Positions 17,128-26,197 are shown, counted from the stretch's first letter. The stretch is 64,000 nucleotides of DNA from JAGNHS01 sp964609695 (GCA_964609695.1 CAZSSP010000004.1:62001-126000); one strand, 5' to 3'. A program made the numbers and translations. The notes: generated by a model from the sequence alone, not told the origin.

Positions 17128-19212
17128 TTACATCATTTGTTGAGGGTCGACGTCTAAGTGAAGGCGGGTTTCGTAAAGCTTCTCAAGTTTTTTTTCTGAC
17201 CACATGGAGAGTATCCAGTCTAAACTTTTTCTTATGGGCAAAAGATCTGGACCCTTTAATAAGATATGCGATCTAAATCTGTTTCTAACTTTATAAATAG
17301 GAGCGGGTGTTGGTCCTAAAATTTGAAAACTGCCTTTAGCGGCTCGTGATAAGGCCGTGCAAATGGAACTAGAGGCTTGATTGAGTTTCGTTTCTTTTAA
17401 GCTATCAAGTCGCAAAAGAAACATTGGAGCCATAGGAGAATAATTAAAAGCTTTTCGAGTGAGAAGTTCTTGTTTTAAAAAATCTTCATAATCGTCCATC
17501 GATGTTGAGTGACTCATTCGTTGAAGGATGGGGTGTTTTTTATCAAAGCATTGAATGACGACTTTACCCTTTTCGTTGGCCCTTCCTGCGCGTCCAGACA
17601 CTTGTAGAAGTAGTTGAAAGGCTCTTTCGCTAGCTCGAAAATCTGGAATGTTTAATCCGAGATCCGCCAGGAGAACTCCGACTAAGGTTACGTTTGGAAA
17701 ATCATGACCCTTGGCTACCATTTGAGTTCCAATTAAAATGTCGGCTTCTCCGTTACCAAATTTTGAAATCACCGACTCGAGTTCGCCAGCTTTGGCGGTG
17801 ATATCTCTGTCTAACCTTAAAACTTTTGCGGCTGGAAAATGAAGTTCGATGAGTTTTTCTAAGGCCTGTGTGCCGACACCCACTTTTAAAAAACCAGACT
17901 TTCCCGAACAAGAGGGACAAGGGTTTGGAATAGGAGTGGAGTAATTACAATAATGACACCTTAAGGAATCAAAGTGAGGAGTCAGTTTAACATCGCATGA
18001 TGGACAGGAAACACTTTCGCCGCAATCGCGACAGAAAACCTGTGAGCCGAGGCCACGCTTGTTTAAAAAAAGAATAGCCTGTTTTTTTGAGTTTAAGGTT
18101 TCTTGAATGGCAGTGTCGAGCTCTGGACTTAAAAATAAATTTTCACGTGCCTCAGGAATTGAAAAAACAGACTCACTCTCGTGAGGTTGGGTTTCAAAAG
18201 ATTTTTCAGCAATGCCCTTTTTAAGATCGACAATTTGTATTTCAGGTAGCTCGGCGTTTTCTATGGCTCTTTTTTTTAACTTATGAACTTTCGCTTTAGA
18301 GCTTTGGATTAAATTAAAAGTTTCAGCAGATGGAGTGGCCGAACCTAGGACCAGTTTGGCTTTGTAAATTTCGGCGAGTTTTAAGGCCGCATCACGAGCA
18401 TGATAGCGAAGACGTTCTTCTTGTTTGTAGGAGGAGTCGTGTTCTTCATCAATAATAATAAAACCAATATTTTCTAACGGGGCAAAAAGTGCGGATCTCG
18501 CGCCTAGAGCAATTTTTTTTCTCCCATGAAAAATATCGAGCCAATTTTTTCTTAAATCAGACTCCTTTTGTGCGCTATGAAAAGTGGCTATTTGACCAGG
18601 AAAGCGCTTTTCAAATCTATTTCTCAAAAGAGGAGTCAACGAAATTTCAGGAACTAAAATTAAAGCGCTTTGATTGTTTTTTAAACAAGAATCTATGAGT
18701 CTTAAATAAATTTCAGTTTTACCAGAACCAGTGATTCCCCATAAAACATGGAGCAAGTCGCCGGACTCTAAAATATTTTTATAAGCCAATTCTTGTTCCT
18801 GAGTTAAGGTTTTCTCTTTCTCAGGATGAAGCTCTTTTTCTATTTTAATTTTTTCTTTGTTAAGTAATTTCGAACTTGCGTTACGAATGGCAGAAGGAAG
18901 GGCTGATTCAAAAACTCCACCAAGGGGATAATAGTAATATTCAGAAAGCCACTTTAAAAAACACATTCGCTTTTCGGAAAATACAGGGAGCGGAAATTTC
19001 AAGGATTTAATGGGCTTAATTTTTTCAGAATCCTTGAATTCAGTTTTTTCGCTTATAGAACAAACAATTCCCCAACTTTTTCTTTTTCCAAAAGTTAAAT
19101 CAACCAGACATCCCGCACGAATGCTCTCTTGTTGAGAATCTTCAATAGAATAATCAAAAGTTAAATCCAGCGGATAAAAAGGAACAGGAATTGCGGTTTG
19201 GGCGTATAGCAC
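17128..19212 (-). CDS. priA: Primosomal replication restart helicase PriA
   Basis: Superfamily 2 3'-5' DNA helicase that reloads the replisome at stalled forks. The N-terminal DNA-binding domain (about 1-130) is followed by GSGKT (162-166), the DEEH box (255-258), a zinc-binding region of eight cysteines (starting CRDCGESVSCPSC, about 397-440), and the C-terminal helicase motifs (GTQMVAKGHDF, QVSGRAGR). The length of 694 is close to the usual 730. It follows the secreted-protein gene at 20109 with a 9-base gap on the same strand, so they may be co-transcribed. Confidence 0.96.
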   Translation of the reverse strand: MLYAQTAIPVPFYPLDLTFDYSIEDSQQESIRAGCLVDLTFGKRKSWGIVCSISEKTEFKDSEKIKPIKSLKFPLPVFSEKRMCFLKWLSEYYYYPLGGVFESALPSAIRNASSKLLNKEKIKIEKELHPEKEKTLTQEQELAYKNILESGDLLHVLWGITGSGKTEIYLRLIDSCLKNNQSALILVPEISLTPLLRNRFEKRFPGQIATFHSAQKESDLRKNWLDIFHGRKKIALGARSALFAPLENIGFIIIDEEHDSSYKQEERLRYHARDAALKLAEIYKAKLVLGSATPSAETFNLIQSSKAKVHKLKKRAIENAELPEIQIVDLKKGIAEKSFETQPHESESVFSIPEARENLFLSPELDTAIQETLNSKKQAILFLNKRGLGSQVFCRDCGESVSCPSCDVKLTPHFDSLRCHYCNYSTPIPNPCPSCSGKSGFLKVGVGTQALEKLIELHFPAAKVLRLDRDITAKAGELESVISKFGNGEADILIGTQMVAKGHDFPNVTLVGVLLADLGLNIPDFRASERAFQLLLQVSGRAGRANEKGKVVIQCFDKKHPILQRMSHSTSMDDYEDFLKQELLTRKAFNYSPMAPMFLLRLDSLKETKLNQASSSICTALSRAAKGSFQILGPTPAPIYKVRNRFRSHILLKGPDLLPIRKSLDWILSMWSEKKLEKLYETRLHLDVDPQQMM

Positions 19213-19221
19213 TGAGTTCTT

Positions 19222-20109
19222 TTAATGAGAAAGTATTAAAAAGTCTAAGAGACGTTCGCCTGAAAGGCTTAATTCTCCCCGCAAAGAGTCAAGTGAAGCA
19301 AAACCATCTTTTAGTGATGTTTTATTGCTAGACGGTGTCGCTCCTTCGTTAAGGCGACGTTCGAGAATGCCAATGGGATCTTTCCCTTTAAAAACTTTTA
19401 GTCGTGTGCTCAAAATAGCTTTGAATCGAGAATTTTCTTTTTTTCCCCATTGTCCCAGTGAAGATTCATAGGAAAAGAGTGCGTCGTTGAATTTGAATTG
19501 AGCTTTAACCGGAAGCAAATGAGTTTGATCAAACTCAATGGCCTGCGCAGACTCTCCCTCAGAATATTTAAGATTTTTAATTTGTAATACAGCTTTAGGT
19601 TGGTTTCCAAAATGAGTGACTATGAGCTCGGGTCTTTTGTTACTTTCAGAATTTTCTGTTTTGGGATCTTTAGAATTTGTTTCGCTGTAGAGAGCTTCAG
19701 CATCGCTAATAAAAGATTCTTTTTTTAAAGTTGAAACTACTTCAGTTGTTTGAGAGCTAAGCTCTAGAAGTGCCCATAGGCTAGGCGCTGGACAGGGTGC
19801 TACTTTTCTTCCAGCTTGAATCAGGCATTGATCGTTTTTTCTCTGTAACTTCCAGTTACCCGATGAAGTGCTATCGGAGTTTACAAAAGAATTTGGAACA
19901 TTTTCTATGCTCACAGTGTAGTCTTTGCCAGAGCTCCATTCGAGAGAATAAGGAAGTCGCGTGCCCTGAATTTCCAATGTTCCAGTGGACACAAAAGAGG
20001 GAGAGTTTCTTTTAAGCATGGGTTGGTATCTTACGATTTGTCCGATTTGAGGATAGTGAGCAAAAGATATAGTTGAAAAAAGTAGAGAAAGGATCCAGAG
20101 GGTTTTCAT
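19222..20109 (-). CDS. Secreted protein of unknown function upstream of priA
   Basis: Product of 295 residues with a signal peptide (MKTLWILSLLFSTISFA). The mature part looks like mixed beta-strand with two cysteines about 11 residues apart (CLIQAGRKVAPC), and the pattern of strands ending in QFKFNDALFSYESSL vaguely recalls outer-membrane or periplasmic DUF3108-like proteins, but I cannot place it. The C-terminal 70 residues are Lys/Ser/Leu-rich. Only 9 bases separate it from priA, which implies one transcript rather than a shared function. Confidence 0.7.
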   Translation of the reverse strand: MKTLWILSLLFSTISFAHYPQIGQIVRYQPMLKRNSPSFVSTGTLEIQGTRLPYSLEWSSGKDYTVSIENVPNSFVNSDSTSSGNWKLQRKNDQCLIQAGRKVAPCPAPSLWALLELSSQTTEVVSTLKKESFISDAEALYSETNSKDPKTENSESNKRPELIVTHFGNQPKAVLQIKNLKYSEGESAQAIEFDQTHLLPVKAQFKFNDALFSYESSLGQWGKKENSRFKAILSTRLKVFKGKDPIGILERRLNEGATPSSNKTSLKDGFASLDSLRGELSLSGERLLDFLILSH

Positions 20110-20130
20110 TCTGCGATCTTATTAGATACG

Positions 20131-20174
20131 CAAAAAAAAAGCTACGCTTGCCTTATAAGGGCAAGCGTAGCTTT
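20131..20174 (-). terminator. Strong rho-independent terminator of the Gly/Cys-repeat gene
   Basis: A perfect 15-base inverted repeat (20138-20152 and 20160-20174, arm GGCAAGCGTAGCTTT, 7-base loop) is followed on the minus strand by nine T residues (20132-20140 as A on the plus strand). It lies 14 bases after the stop of the gene at 20188-20940 and separates it from the secreted-protein/priA unit. It is the clearest terminator in the window. Confidence 0.93.
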
Positions 20175-20187
20175 GAAAGATGTCGAA

Positions 20188-20940
20188 TCAGTGCGTTGCT
20201 CTTGGTATTAAGCCAGGAGCTCTTGGTGAACCGTAAAGGACAGGTTGTTGTTGAACAATCTGGGTGCAGCAGCTTTGGCAACGAGGAGCAGCAATTGGCA
20301 TTACGCTTGTTCCTTGAAGATACATTCCTAAAGAAGCAATTAAGTTACCGCTACCGTAAACTCCGCCGGCAGAGATTCCGCCGTTGAAAATTCCGCCAGC
20401 ATTGATGGCACCACCTCCGCAAGGAGACATTCCACAAGGACTCATAGCGCCACCAGTGTAGATTCCACCACCGCATGGTGACATTCCGCAGGGATTCATG
20501 ATTGCGCCAGTGTAAACACCGCCACCACAAGGAGACATTCCGCATCCACCAGGGATACCGCCGTTGATTGGATAAGGCATGGGCATTTGAACGGGTCTAT
20601 AGAGTTGAGAAAGCAAGGGTTGTTGGATGGGATATCTTCCGAAGTTGCTCGGATATTGTCCTATTCCGAAATTAGGCAGTTGTGTGCAAAGATTTCCGTA
20701 ACCAAGCATGCTTTGATAAGCTTGGCCGTATGGCAAAATAGGCGCTCCCATATAGCCGCCACCCCAGCCACCGTAAGCTGGACCATTCCCGGTGGAGTAA
20801 CCTAGTCCAATATTTCCACCTACGGCTGAGTTGCCGTTAAAGGAACCAAAACCGAGACTTCCACCTATAGTGAAGTTCTCCCAAGCTGAAGCCATAAAAG
20901 ATCCAGTTGTTAGAATGAGCGCTAATAGAATTCTTTTCAT
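20188..20940 (-). CDS. Secreted glycine-rich protein with CGMSPCGGG repeats
   Basis: Product of 250 residues from the ATG at 20940, which has a good ribosome site (AAGGGG, 7 bases before) and opens a signal peptide (MKRILLALILTTGSFMASA). The mature protein is rich in Gly, Pro, Tyr and Asn. Between about residues 135 and 190 the motif CGMSPCGGG occurs three times, spaced by Gly/Ala/Thr-rich linkers with Met-Asn/Ser-Pro. Two more Cys groups (CQSCC) follow near the end. The composition suggests an exported structural or metal-binding surface protein. It is a single-gene unit with its own terminator. No known family is assigned. Confidence 0.8.
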   Translation of the reverse strand: MKRILLALILTTGSFMASAWENFTIGGSLGFGSFNGNSAVGGNIGLGYSTGNGPAYGGWGGGYMGAPILPYGQAYQSMLGYGNLCTQLPNFGIGQYPSNFGRYPIQQPLLSQLYRPVQMPMPYPINGGIPGGCGMSPCGGGVYTGAIMNPCGMSPCGGGIYTGGAMSPCGMSPCGGGAINAGGIFNGGISAGGVYGSGNLIASLGMYLQGTSVMPIAAPRCQSCCTQIVQQQPVLYGSPRAPGLIPRATH

Positions 20941-21097
20941 ATACAAACCCCTTGTTTCAAATGAATGGTTGCAAGGAGTGGGCCAGCTAAAAAAGCCTGA
21001 AATATTCAGAACTTTGTGAAGTGATGCCTTCAATTGTTAATGTGTTATTTTTATATAACTGTAAAAACTTTGGTCACTTTTGTTTTAAAGTCATCAA

Positions 21098-21126
21098 ATG
21101 ACAAAGGCATAGGCCAAGACTATAAC
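21098..21126 (+). promoter_or_regulatory. Promoter giving a nearly leaderless barrel mRNA
   Basis: ATGACA (21098-21103) and TATAAC (21121-21126) are 17 bases apart, a good sigma70-type match. Transcription would begin at about 21133, one or two bases before the ATG at 21135. No ribosome site is visible upstream of that ATG, so translation may start on a leaderless mRNA. Confidence 0.55.
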
Positions 21127-21134
21127 TTAGTTCT

Positions 21135-22049
21135 ATGATTCAACATCTAAGCTTAAAACGTAAAATATATTTATCATTATTCAGTCTTTTTTGTATTCAG
21201 TCATTTGCTACAAAGCCCACGCAGTCTGATACTTTAACTTTAATTGGACCTAAATCTTCGGCTAAGGGTTCGGCTTCAGTGGCCACCCCTTCTTCTTATG
21301 ATAATTTAATTCTTAATCCAGCGGCTGCGGCAATTCCTAAGCAATATAATGTTGGGGTTGGATATTTAAGCACCGGTAAAACAATGTTGGCCTCTATAGT
21401 TGATACTAAGTCTAGTCAGCTTGGTGGCGGGATTTATTATTTAAGACGAGATTCTAAGAAAAGTGCAATTCAAGATGAAGCCGCTGGTGATTTTCAAAGA
21501 GTAGAAAGTCGAGTGGGGCTTTCTTTGTTTGCTAAAGTGTCAGATGAGGTTTCATTTGGCGGAGGTGCTAAATACGTAAACATAAACACCTATCAAAATC
21601 CAAGTCTTAAAAATGCAACTGTTTGGAATGGGGATTTAGGCTTTTATTATCAGGCTGCACCTAGCACTCGTTTAGGTGTAGGAGTTACTAATTTTCTCGA
21701 CGATGAAAATGATTATCTTCCAACCTCAGTGCAATTGGGAGCGGATTATTTATTAAATGAAAGCATCATTTTTTCAGCTCTTCTAATGCGATATGAAAAG
21801 CTAGATTCGGCGTCTAAATTCAGACGCCCATCTGACAGTTTATTTGTTTACTCTATAGGTGCTGAATATTTATATAAGTCATTTTCATTAAAGGCTGGAT
21901 ATAGAGAGAATTCTCCGTGGTCTCAAAAACTCTTAAGCACAGGTTTAGGATATTCTGCTGATAAGTTTAGTGCAGACTATGCGGCTACTTTTGTAACTCA
22001 TGGGAGCGGGGAGACGAAACACGACTTTTCTTTGGGGCTACTTTTTTAG
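21135..22049 (+). CDS. Outer-membrane beta-barrel protein (FadL/OmpP1-like)
   Basis: Product of 304 residues with a signal peptide (about 1-25, ending SFA). The early stretch SSAKGSASVATPSSYDNLILNPAAAA is the signature of FadL/OmpP1-like proteins (the plug region ending in NPA). Alternating hydrophobic strands with glycine turns follow to the final GLLF, an outer-membrane type C-terminus ending in Phe. A transport or adhesion role is likely; the substrate is unknown. Its last 65 bases overlap the convergent gene at 21985-22908. Confidence 0.78.
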   Translation: MIQHLSLKRKIYLSLFSLFCIQSFATKPTQSDTLTLIGPKSSAKGSASVATPSSYDNLILNPAAAAIPKQYNVGVGYLSTGKTMLASIVDTKSSQLGGGIYYLRRDSKKSAIQDEAAGDFQRVESRVGLSLFAKVSDEVSFGGGAKYVNINTYQNPSLKNATVWNGDLGFYYQAAPSTRLGVGVTNFLDDENDYLPTSVQLGADYLLNESIIFSALLMRYEKLDSASKFRRPSDSLFVYSIGAEYLYKSFSLKAGYRENSPWSQKLLSTGLGYSADKFSADYAATFVTHGSGETKHDFSLGLLF

Positions 22050-22908
22050 AAATCTTAATAGAGTCTCTAAAATTTAATTTACCCTCTGTGCAAAGCGAGA
22101 AATCATATTTTACTGGATCTTCAGGGGACAGCTTTTTAAAAACTTCTGTAATTTCTCTGACACTTTTCCAGTTCATTGAATTAGATTTTATAACGTTATT
22201 GTTTTTTCCCCATCTAAAAATATGGGTATCAACAGGGTAAAAAAGTCTCTTGGGTGAAGGGTGAGGTAGTTTTGTATTTATGAGTGGTGACTTTTGCCAT
22301 AATCCAAGATCTATCTCGTCGTCGCGAATCATCCAACGATACCACATCATGAGTCGCTTACAGGTGCTTCCATCCTTTGGATCAGGAGCAAACCAGGAGG
22401 CCCCTGTTCCCTTCCACTTTTTATTAAGACTTTGTTTTGCAGTTGAGTTTCTAAAAATTTGGCCAAATTTCGAAATATGGTTTTCAGGATTTTCTAAATA
22501 GGATTCTTGAAAGTGAGCGCATAAAGAGCCTTTTTCAATTAAAATTTTGTTGAGTACAGAAAACAGATCAAGAATGTCGTGTTCAGTGTTAAGTCGATGA
22601 ACCCATCCCTTTAAGGCTTGCGATGCTTCTTGTTTATTAAAGTTATTTAAGAGATACCATGAAAGCCCTTCGCCGCTTTTTTTGCAGCCCAATCTTTCTA
22701 AGCCAATAAGAAGATTTTTAAAGGATTTAACAATTTGCTCAACTCTACCATAAGAAAGTCCTGCCATTATAAAAGATAGAACTTCAGTATCGTTAGGATT
22801 CAATCCTTCTATGAGCACGTGAAGTGGGTCGAGCTCTAAATAAGATTTTTTATGATACCGCTCATAGATGGCATCAACTTGATTTTTAATTTTTAAAGGC
22901 GATTTCAT
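21985..22908 (-). CDS. TIGR02757 / DUF2400 family protein
   Basis: Product of 307 residues matching a conserved family of unknown function. Recognisable parts are the substrate-like signature PDPKDGSTCKRLMMWYRWM (about 186-204), VDTH in LFYPVDTHIF (about 224-233), and YDFSLC near the end. Motifs and fold hints recall HhH-containing DNA glycosylase-like proteins, but no activity is known to me. The C-terminal tail is basic. The gene runs 65 bases into the convergent barrel gene, and starts 12 bases after plsB stops on the same strand, so it is probably co-transcribed with plsB. Confidence 0.83.
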   Translation of the reverse strand: MKSPLKIKNQVDAIYERYHKKSYLELDPLHVLIEGLNPNDTEVLSFIMAGLSYGRVEQIVKSFKNLLIGLERLGCKKSGEGLSWYLLNNFNKQEASQALKGWVHRLNTEHDILDLFSVLNKILIEKGSLCAHFQESYLENPENHISKFGQIFRNSTAKQSLNKKWKGTGASWFAPDPKDGSTCKRLMMWYRWMIRDDEIDLGLWQKSPLINTKLPHPSPKRLFYPVDTHIFRWGKNNNVIKSNSMNWKSVREITEVFKKLSPEDPVKYDFSLCTEGKLNFRDSIKISKKVAPKKSRVSSPRSHELQK

Positions 22909-22920
22909 TATAATAAATCT

Positions 22921-25395
22921 TTATTTAAGAGTGTCCCAATCGGGAATTTTACTTCTAAAATATCGGACTCTTGTTAGAGCATTTTCAATGTCGTTTAAAG
23001 AGTGAACGCCCAGTATTGATTCTTTAGCCTTTGTGGAAGGTTGAAGCCACTTTTCGTTTTGAGCTAAACTTAAAAACGCCTTAAAGCTTTGAGTGTTAAC
23101 AGCTTCAAATCGTTTTGTAGAAAACTCTAATATTTTTTCTTGACCATATTTCATAAGGCGCAAATTCCACGTTTTGTCGTCAAGCTTTAATGAGTGACTT
23201 TGCTTTAAATAACTGAGCCCCAGTTGAATGTTCTCAAGGGTGTCGTCTATCCAATGAGAGAAAAACCCATAATTTAGGTCTGCGGGTAGAGCTTCAATTT
23301 GTTGAAAGAATTTTTCTTTTTCTGGAAAGAAAAATTCAAACTCTAAAAGATTTCTAAGCTCTAAAAGCTCATCCTTGTTTTTTCCCGCAATGCCTCTTAG
23401 AGCCGCGAGTACAAAAGCATGAATGACAGAGTTTTTATAATATAAAACTTGGATTCTTTCTTTCCCTGGAACTCGCAAACCAACGCCACCATCTTGTAAG
23501 TGATATTTCTCGACAACTTTAGAGTCTATGAGTCTTGCAAGCGCTCTACGACAGGGTTTGAGAAAATTCTCTTTTAGTTCAGGCGTGAGAGGAGAATTGA
23601 GTTTGAGAATGTCAGCGTGAAGTTTTTCGAGCCAATTTTCGAGATCACCCTTAGAAAGTGCGTTCCCGGGTTTTGCTAAAAGAACTCCGCAAACTAATCC
23701 CATTGGAGTTAAGAGCGTGGCTTCGTTGATTCTGTGACAAACTTCAAACGAAAGTTTTTGAAGGCCAAAGCGAGTGCCTTTGTCGCTAATCCAGTTTTCA
23801 ACCGGGAGAGCATCTGCGAAGCGTAAATGGACTCGACCATAGTTTTTGAAGAAAAAAGAAATTGATCCCAAAAGATTTAAAAAACTTTCTTGAATTTTTT
23901 TTCCGCCTTCAAGTTCGCGTCGGTGGGCCTTTTCTTCAGTGACAACGTCGTATGTGATTGAGACAGGTAGGATTCGAAGATTTTGGGTGATTTCTTTGTT
24001 TTGCGAAGCCTCATAAATCATTTTAAGAATTCCATATCGTGGAGGTGCGGCCTTTCCATTTCTTGAACGCATCCCTTCTATGAAAAACTCAAATACAATT
24101 TTATTGTTTAAAAGATGAACGATGTATCTGCGGAAAATTTCTGTATAAAGAGGATCTCCTTTAAATGAGCGTTGAATAAAAATCGCACCGCCTCTTTTGA
24201 GTAAACCCCCAATGGGCCAAAAATTTAAATTGATTCCTGCCGCAACATGAGGAGGCATGAAGTGCTCATTAAAAAGAACATAAGAAAGAAGTAGAAAATC
24301 AAAATAGCTTCTATGGTTAGGAATGAGAATTACAGTGCCTTCCTTTGAAGCTTCTCGAATCTTTTCTAATTCAGCCCTGTCGTATTCTACTCCGTGGTAA
24401 ATCGTTCTAAAGACTCTTGTTAAAATCCAAGAAGCCACCTCAACGACGAAATATCTATATTGGGCCGCCATTTGATTAAAAAGGAATACACTTCTTTTAT
24501 TTAATGATTTTTCCGGAGTGCCGGTTTCATGAGAAAGTTTGTTTAAAAAACTTTTAAAAGAAGGGCTTCCAAGGACTTCTTCTTGAACAGAGTTTGTAGA
24601 TTTGTAAATTGGTCCCAGTAAAACTCTTTTTTCATGTTGAATGGCTAAGTATACTTTTCGCCGAATGACGTGGGGCTCATATTCTTGAATCGAAAATGAT
24701 TCTGTGGCCCTTAAGACACTTTTGGAGTAGCCGCGCATAATGAGAAGGAGTTTTCGTAGTCCTTTAGGAGAATAGGGGTCGCCAAGCAAAAAATACCAAG
24801 GCAATGACAGTGGGGTGGCCAACAATTTTAAAAGCTTTTCGTTAAATCCTTTAGGCGCCTCATCGATGACTTTAGGCGCACGCTTCCAAACAAAGGCAAC
24901 CGGAACAATGATGGAGTTGGGGTGATATTTTTTTATGGCCGACAAGTAACGTTCGCTTGGCGCTTGTTCAAAAACTTTTTTGTTGTCTAAAACCTTCATA
25001 TTGAGAAAAAGAGGCTTGCCTTCTTCTAGCGACTTTAAACAAACGGCTAAATGAGATTTCTCTTTTCTAAGAAGGCCTATGGAAGATAAGGTTCTTTTTA
25101 AACGAAAAGAAAAGAAGTCTTGTAAAAAACGCGAAATTCCAAGCGCGTGCGATAATTCGAAAGTTTCACCAAATTTATTAAAAATAAAAAGGCGGACGGC
25201 AAAGTATTCAATTAAGCCAGCGTTGAACAAACATAAAATGAGAGGCTTTTTGGGATGTTCAACTCGAAGGCGTTCAAGTTGTTCAATGAAAAGTTCTTGA
25301 GTTTCAAAGCTTCTAAATAAAATGTTGGCAAAAAACTGAGGAATGCGAGTGCTGCTTTTACTCAAAGTTTCAATTGTCGCAGTATTTTTAATCAT
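22921..25395 (-). CDS. plsB: Glycerol-3-phosphate 1-O-acyltransferase
   Basis: Large membrane-bound acyltransferase that makes lysophosphatidate from glycerol 3-phosphate and acyl-ACP or acyl-CoA. The four acyltransferase blocks are seen: NHRSYFD (360-366), GGAIFIQRSF (402-411), FIEGMRSRNGK (438-448) and the following LPVSITYD. The length of 824 matches the long PlsB type (E. coli 807), with the N-terminal and C-terminal helical domains present. Its substrate is produced by GlpK, encoded elsewhere in this window. Upstream, a divergent region with a perfect 11-base inverted repeat separates it from a barrel gene. Confidence 0.93.
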   Translation of the reverse strand: MIKNTATIETLSKSSTRIPQFFANILFRSFETQELFIEQLERLRVEHPKKPLILCLFNAGLIEYFAVRLFIFNKFGETFELSHALGISRFLQDFFSFRLKRTLSSIGLLRKEKSHLAVCLKSLEEGKPLFLNMKVLDNKKVFEQAPSERYLSAIKKYHPNSIIVPVAFVWKRAPKVIDEAPKGFNEKLLKLLATPLSLPWYFLLGDPYSPKGLRKLLLIMRGYSKSVLRATESFSIQEYEPHVIRRKVYLAIQHEKRVLLGPIYKSTNSVQEEVLGSPSFKSFLNKLSHETGTPEKSLNKRSVFLFNQMAAQYRYFVVEVASWILTRVFRTIYHGVEYDRAELEKIREASKEGTVILIPNHRSYFDFLLLSYVLFNEHFMPPHVAAGINLNFWPIGGLLKRGGAIFIQRSFKGDPLYTEIFRRYIVHLLNNKIVFEFFIEGMRSRNGKAAPPRYGILKMIYEASQNKEITQNLRILPVSITYDVVTEEKAHRRELEGGKKIQESFLNLLGSISFFFKNYGRVHLRFADALPVENWISDKGTRFGLQKLSFEVCHRINEATLLTPMGLVCGVLLAKPGNALSKGDLENWLEKLHADILKLNSPLTPELKENFLKPCRRALARLIDSKVVEKYHLQDGGVGLRVPGKERIQVLYYKNSVIHAFVLAALRGIAGKNKDELLELRNLLEFEFFFPEKEKFFQQIEALPADLNYGFFSHWIDDTLENIQLGLSYLKQSHSLKLDDKTWNLRLMKYGQEKILEFSTKRFEAVNTQSFKAFLSLAQNEKWLQPSTKAKESILGVHSLNDIENALTRVRYFRSKIPDWDTLK

Positions 25396-25424
25396 AATAC
25401 AGTCTGGACCTCTCTGAGTTGCAC

Positions 25425-25473
25425 AACGTCAAAACGGTACCTTCATGCTGAGGACCCTTTGTGTTTTGACGTT
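25425..25473. repeat. Perfect 11-base inverted repeat between divergent genes
   Basis: AACGTCAAAAC (25425-25435) and GTTTTGACGTT (25463-25473) are exact reverse complements with 27 bases between them. Each arm holds TTGACG reading outward, which could serve as -35 elements or as half-sites for a regulator. The region lies between the plsB start (25395, minus) and the barrel gene (25497, plus). No clear -10 was found at the right spacing on either side, so operator is favoured over promoter. Confidence 0.6.
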
Positions 25474-25496
25474 ATTTGTTCTAACTTTTTAAGTCT

Positions 25497-25985
25497 ATGA
25501 ATAAGTTTAAAAACTATCTTTTTTCAGGTCTTTATGGGGCTCTTTTTCTATTGGCAATACAGAGTTTTGGCCAAGAGCTTAAAATAGGTGGTCAGGTCGG
25601 TGGATATGGAACAGATAAAGCGTCATCCATCGGATACGGAGCTGTTTTTGGAGTGAATCCTTACGGATGGATAGCTTTTCAGGCCGATTTTGCAACTGGC
25701 CAAATTAAAAGCGAAACACACTACTATTTTAGTCCTGCGATTGTAATTTACCCCGTGGATTTCCAAGAATTTCGCCTTGGTATTATTGGAGGTGCGGGCT
25801 TTTATAAAGAAGCAGGTATTTCAACAAAATTTGGAACAAACGGGGGGATTAGTGGAGACTTTAATCTAACAGACAGCTTTGCTGTCGGTATGCAAACCCG
25901 CTATCATGGGGTTCTAGACGCCCCTGATTTATGGACAGTTTTTATTACGGCCTCGTATAGATATGAACTCGGTGGAGCTTGGTGA
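25497..25985 (+). CDS. Small outer-membrane beta-barrel protein
   Basis: Product of 162 residues with a signal peptide (about 1-25, ending SFGQ). The mature part alternates Gly-rich strands (GGQVGGYGTDKASSIGYGAVFG, YPVDFQEFRLGIIGGAGFY) and ends with VFITASYRYELGGAW, consistent with an 8-stranded porin-like barrel. Function is not known. Its stop TGA shares a base with the ATG of the next gene (TGATG), placing it at the head of the acyl-CoA catabolic operon by position, though it probably belongs to it only by transcription. Confidence 0.75.
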   Translation: MNKFKNYLFSGLYGALFLLAIQSFGQELKIGGQVGGYGTDKASSIGYGAVFGVNPYGWIAFQADFATGQIKSETHYYFSPAIVIYPVDFQEFRLGIIGGAGFYKEAGISTKFGTNGGISGDFNLTDSFAVGMQTRYHGVLDAPDLWTVFITASYRYELGGAW

Positions 25986-26197
25986 TGGCAGATATTGTTT
26001 CAAACATGACCGGAACTGTTTTTAAAGTGTTGGTTAACCTGGGAGATTCTGTCTCTGTAGACCAAGATGTGCTTGTTCTTGAAAGTATGAAAATGGAAAT
26101 GATGGTCCCCTCTTTAATTTCAGGAAAAGTTAAAGAAATTAAAGTGAAGATTGATGATTTTGTTCAAGAGGGACAGGTTTTGATTGTTCTTGAGTAG
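25985..26197 (+). CDS. Stand-alone biotin carrier (biotinyl/lipoyl domain) protein
   Basis: Single biotinyl domain, 70 residues, with the biotin-attachment lysine in ESMKMEM (about residue 34) and the flanking Gly turns. A ribosome site (GGAG) stands 7 bases before the ATG at 25985; a TTG at 25979 would add two residues and is not needed. In related pathways this domain is fused to the biotin carboxylase as the alpha subunit; here it is free. It shares the operon with a carboxyltransferase subunit two genes downstream, whose partner it should be. No biotin carboxylase gene is in the window. Confidence 0.88.
   Translation: MADIVSNMTGTVFKVLVNLGDSVSVDQDVLVLESMKMEMMVPSLISGKVKEIKVKIDDFVQEGQVLIVLE

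Noticed and set aside
20400..20550. Triple repeat CGMSPCGGG as a CRISPR-like or DNA repeat array
   Set aside because: Only three copies with in-frame protein meaning and changing linkers; it is a protein repeat inside a secreted-protein gene.
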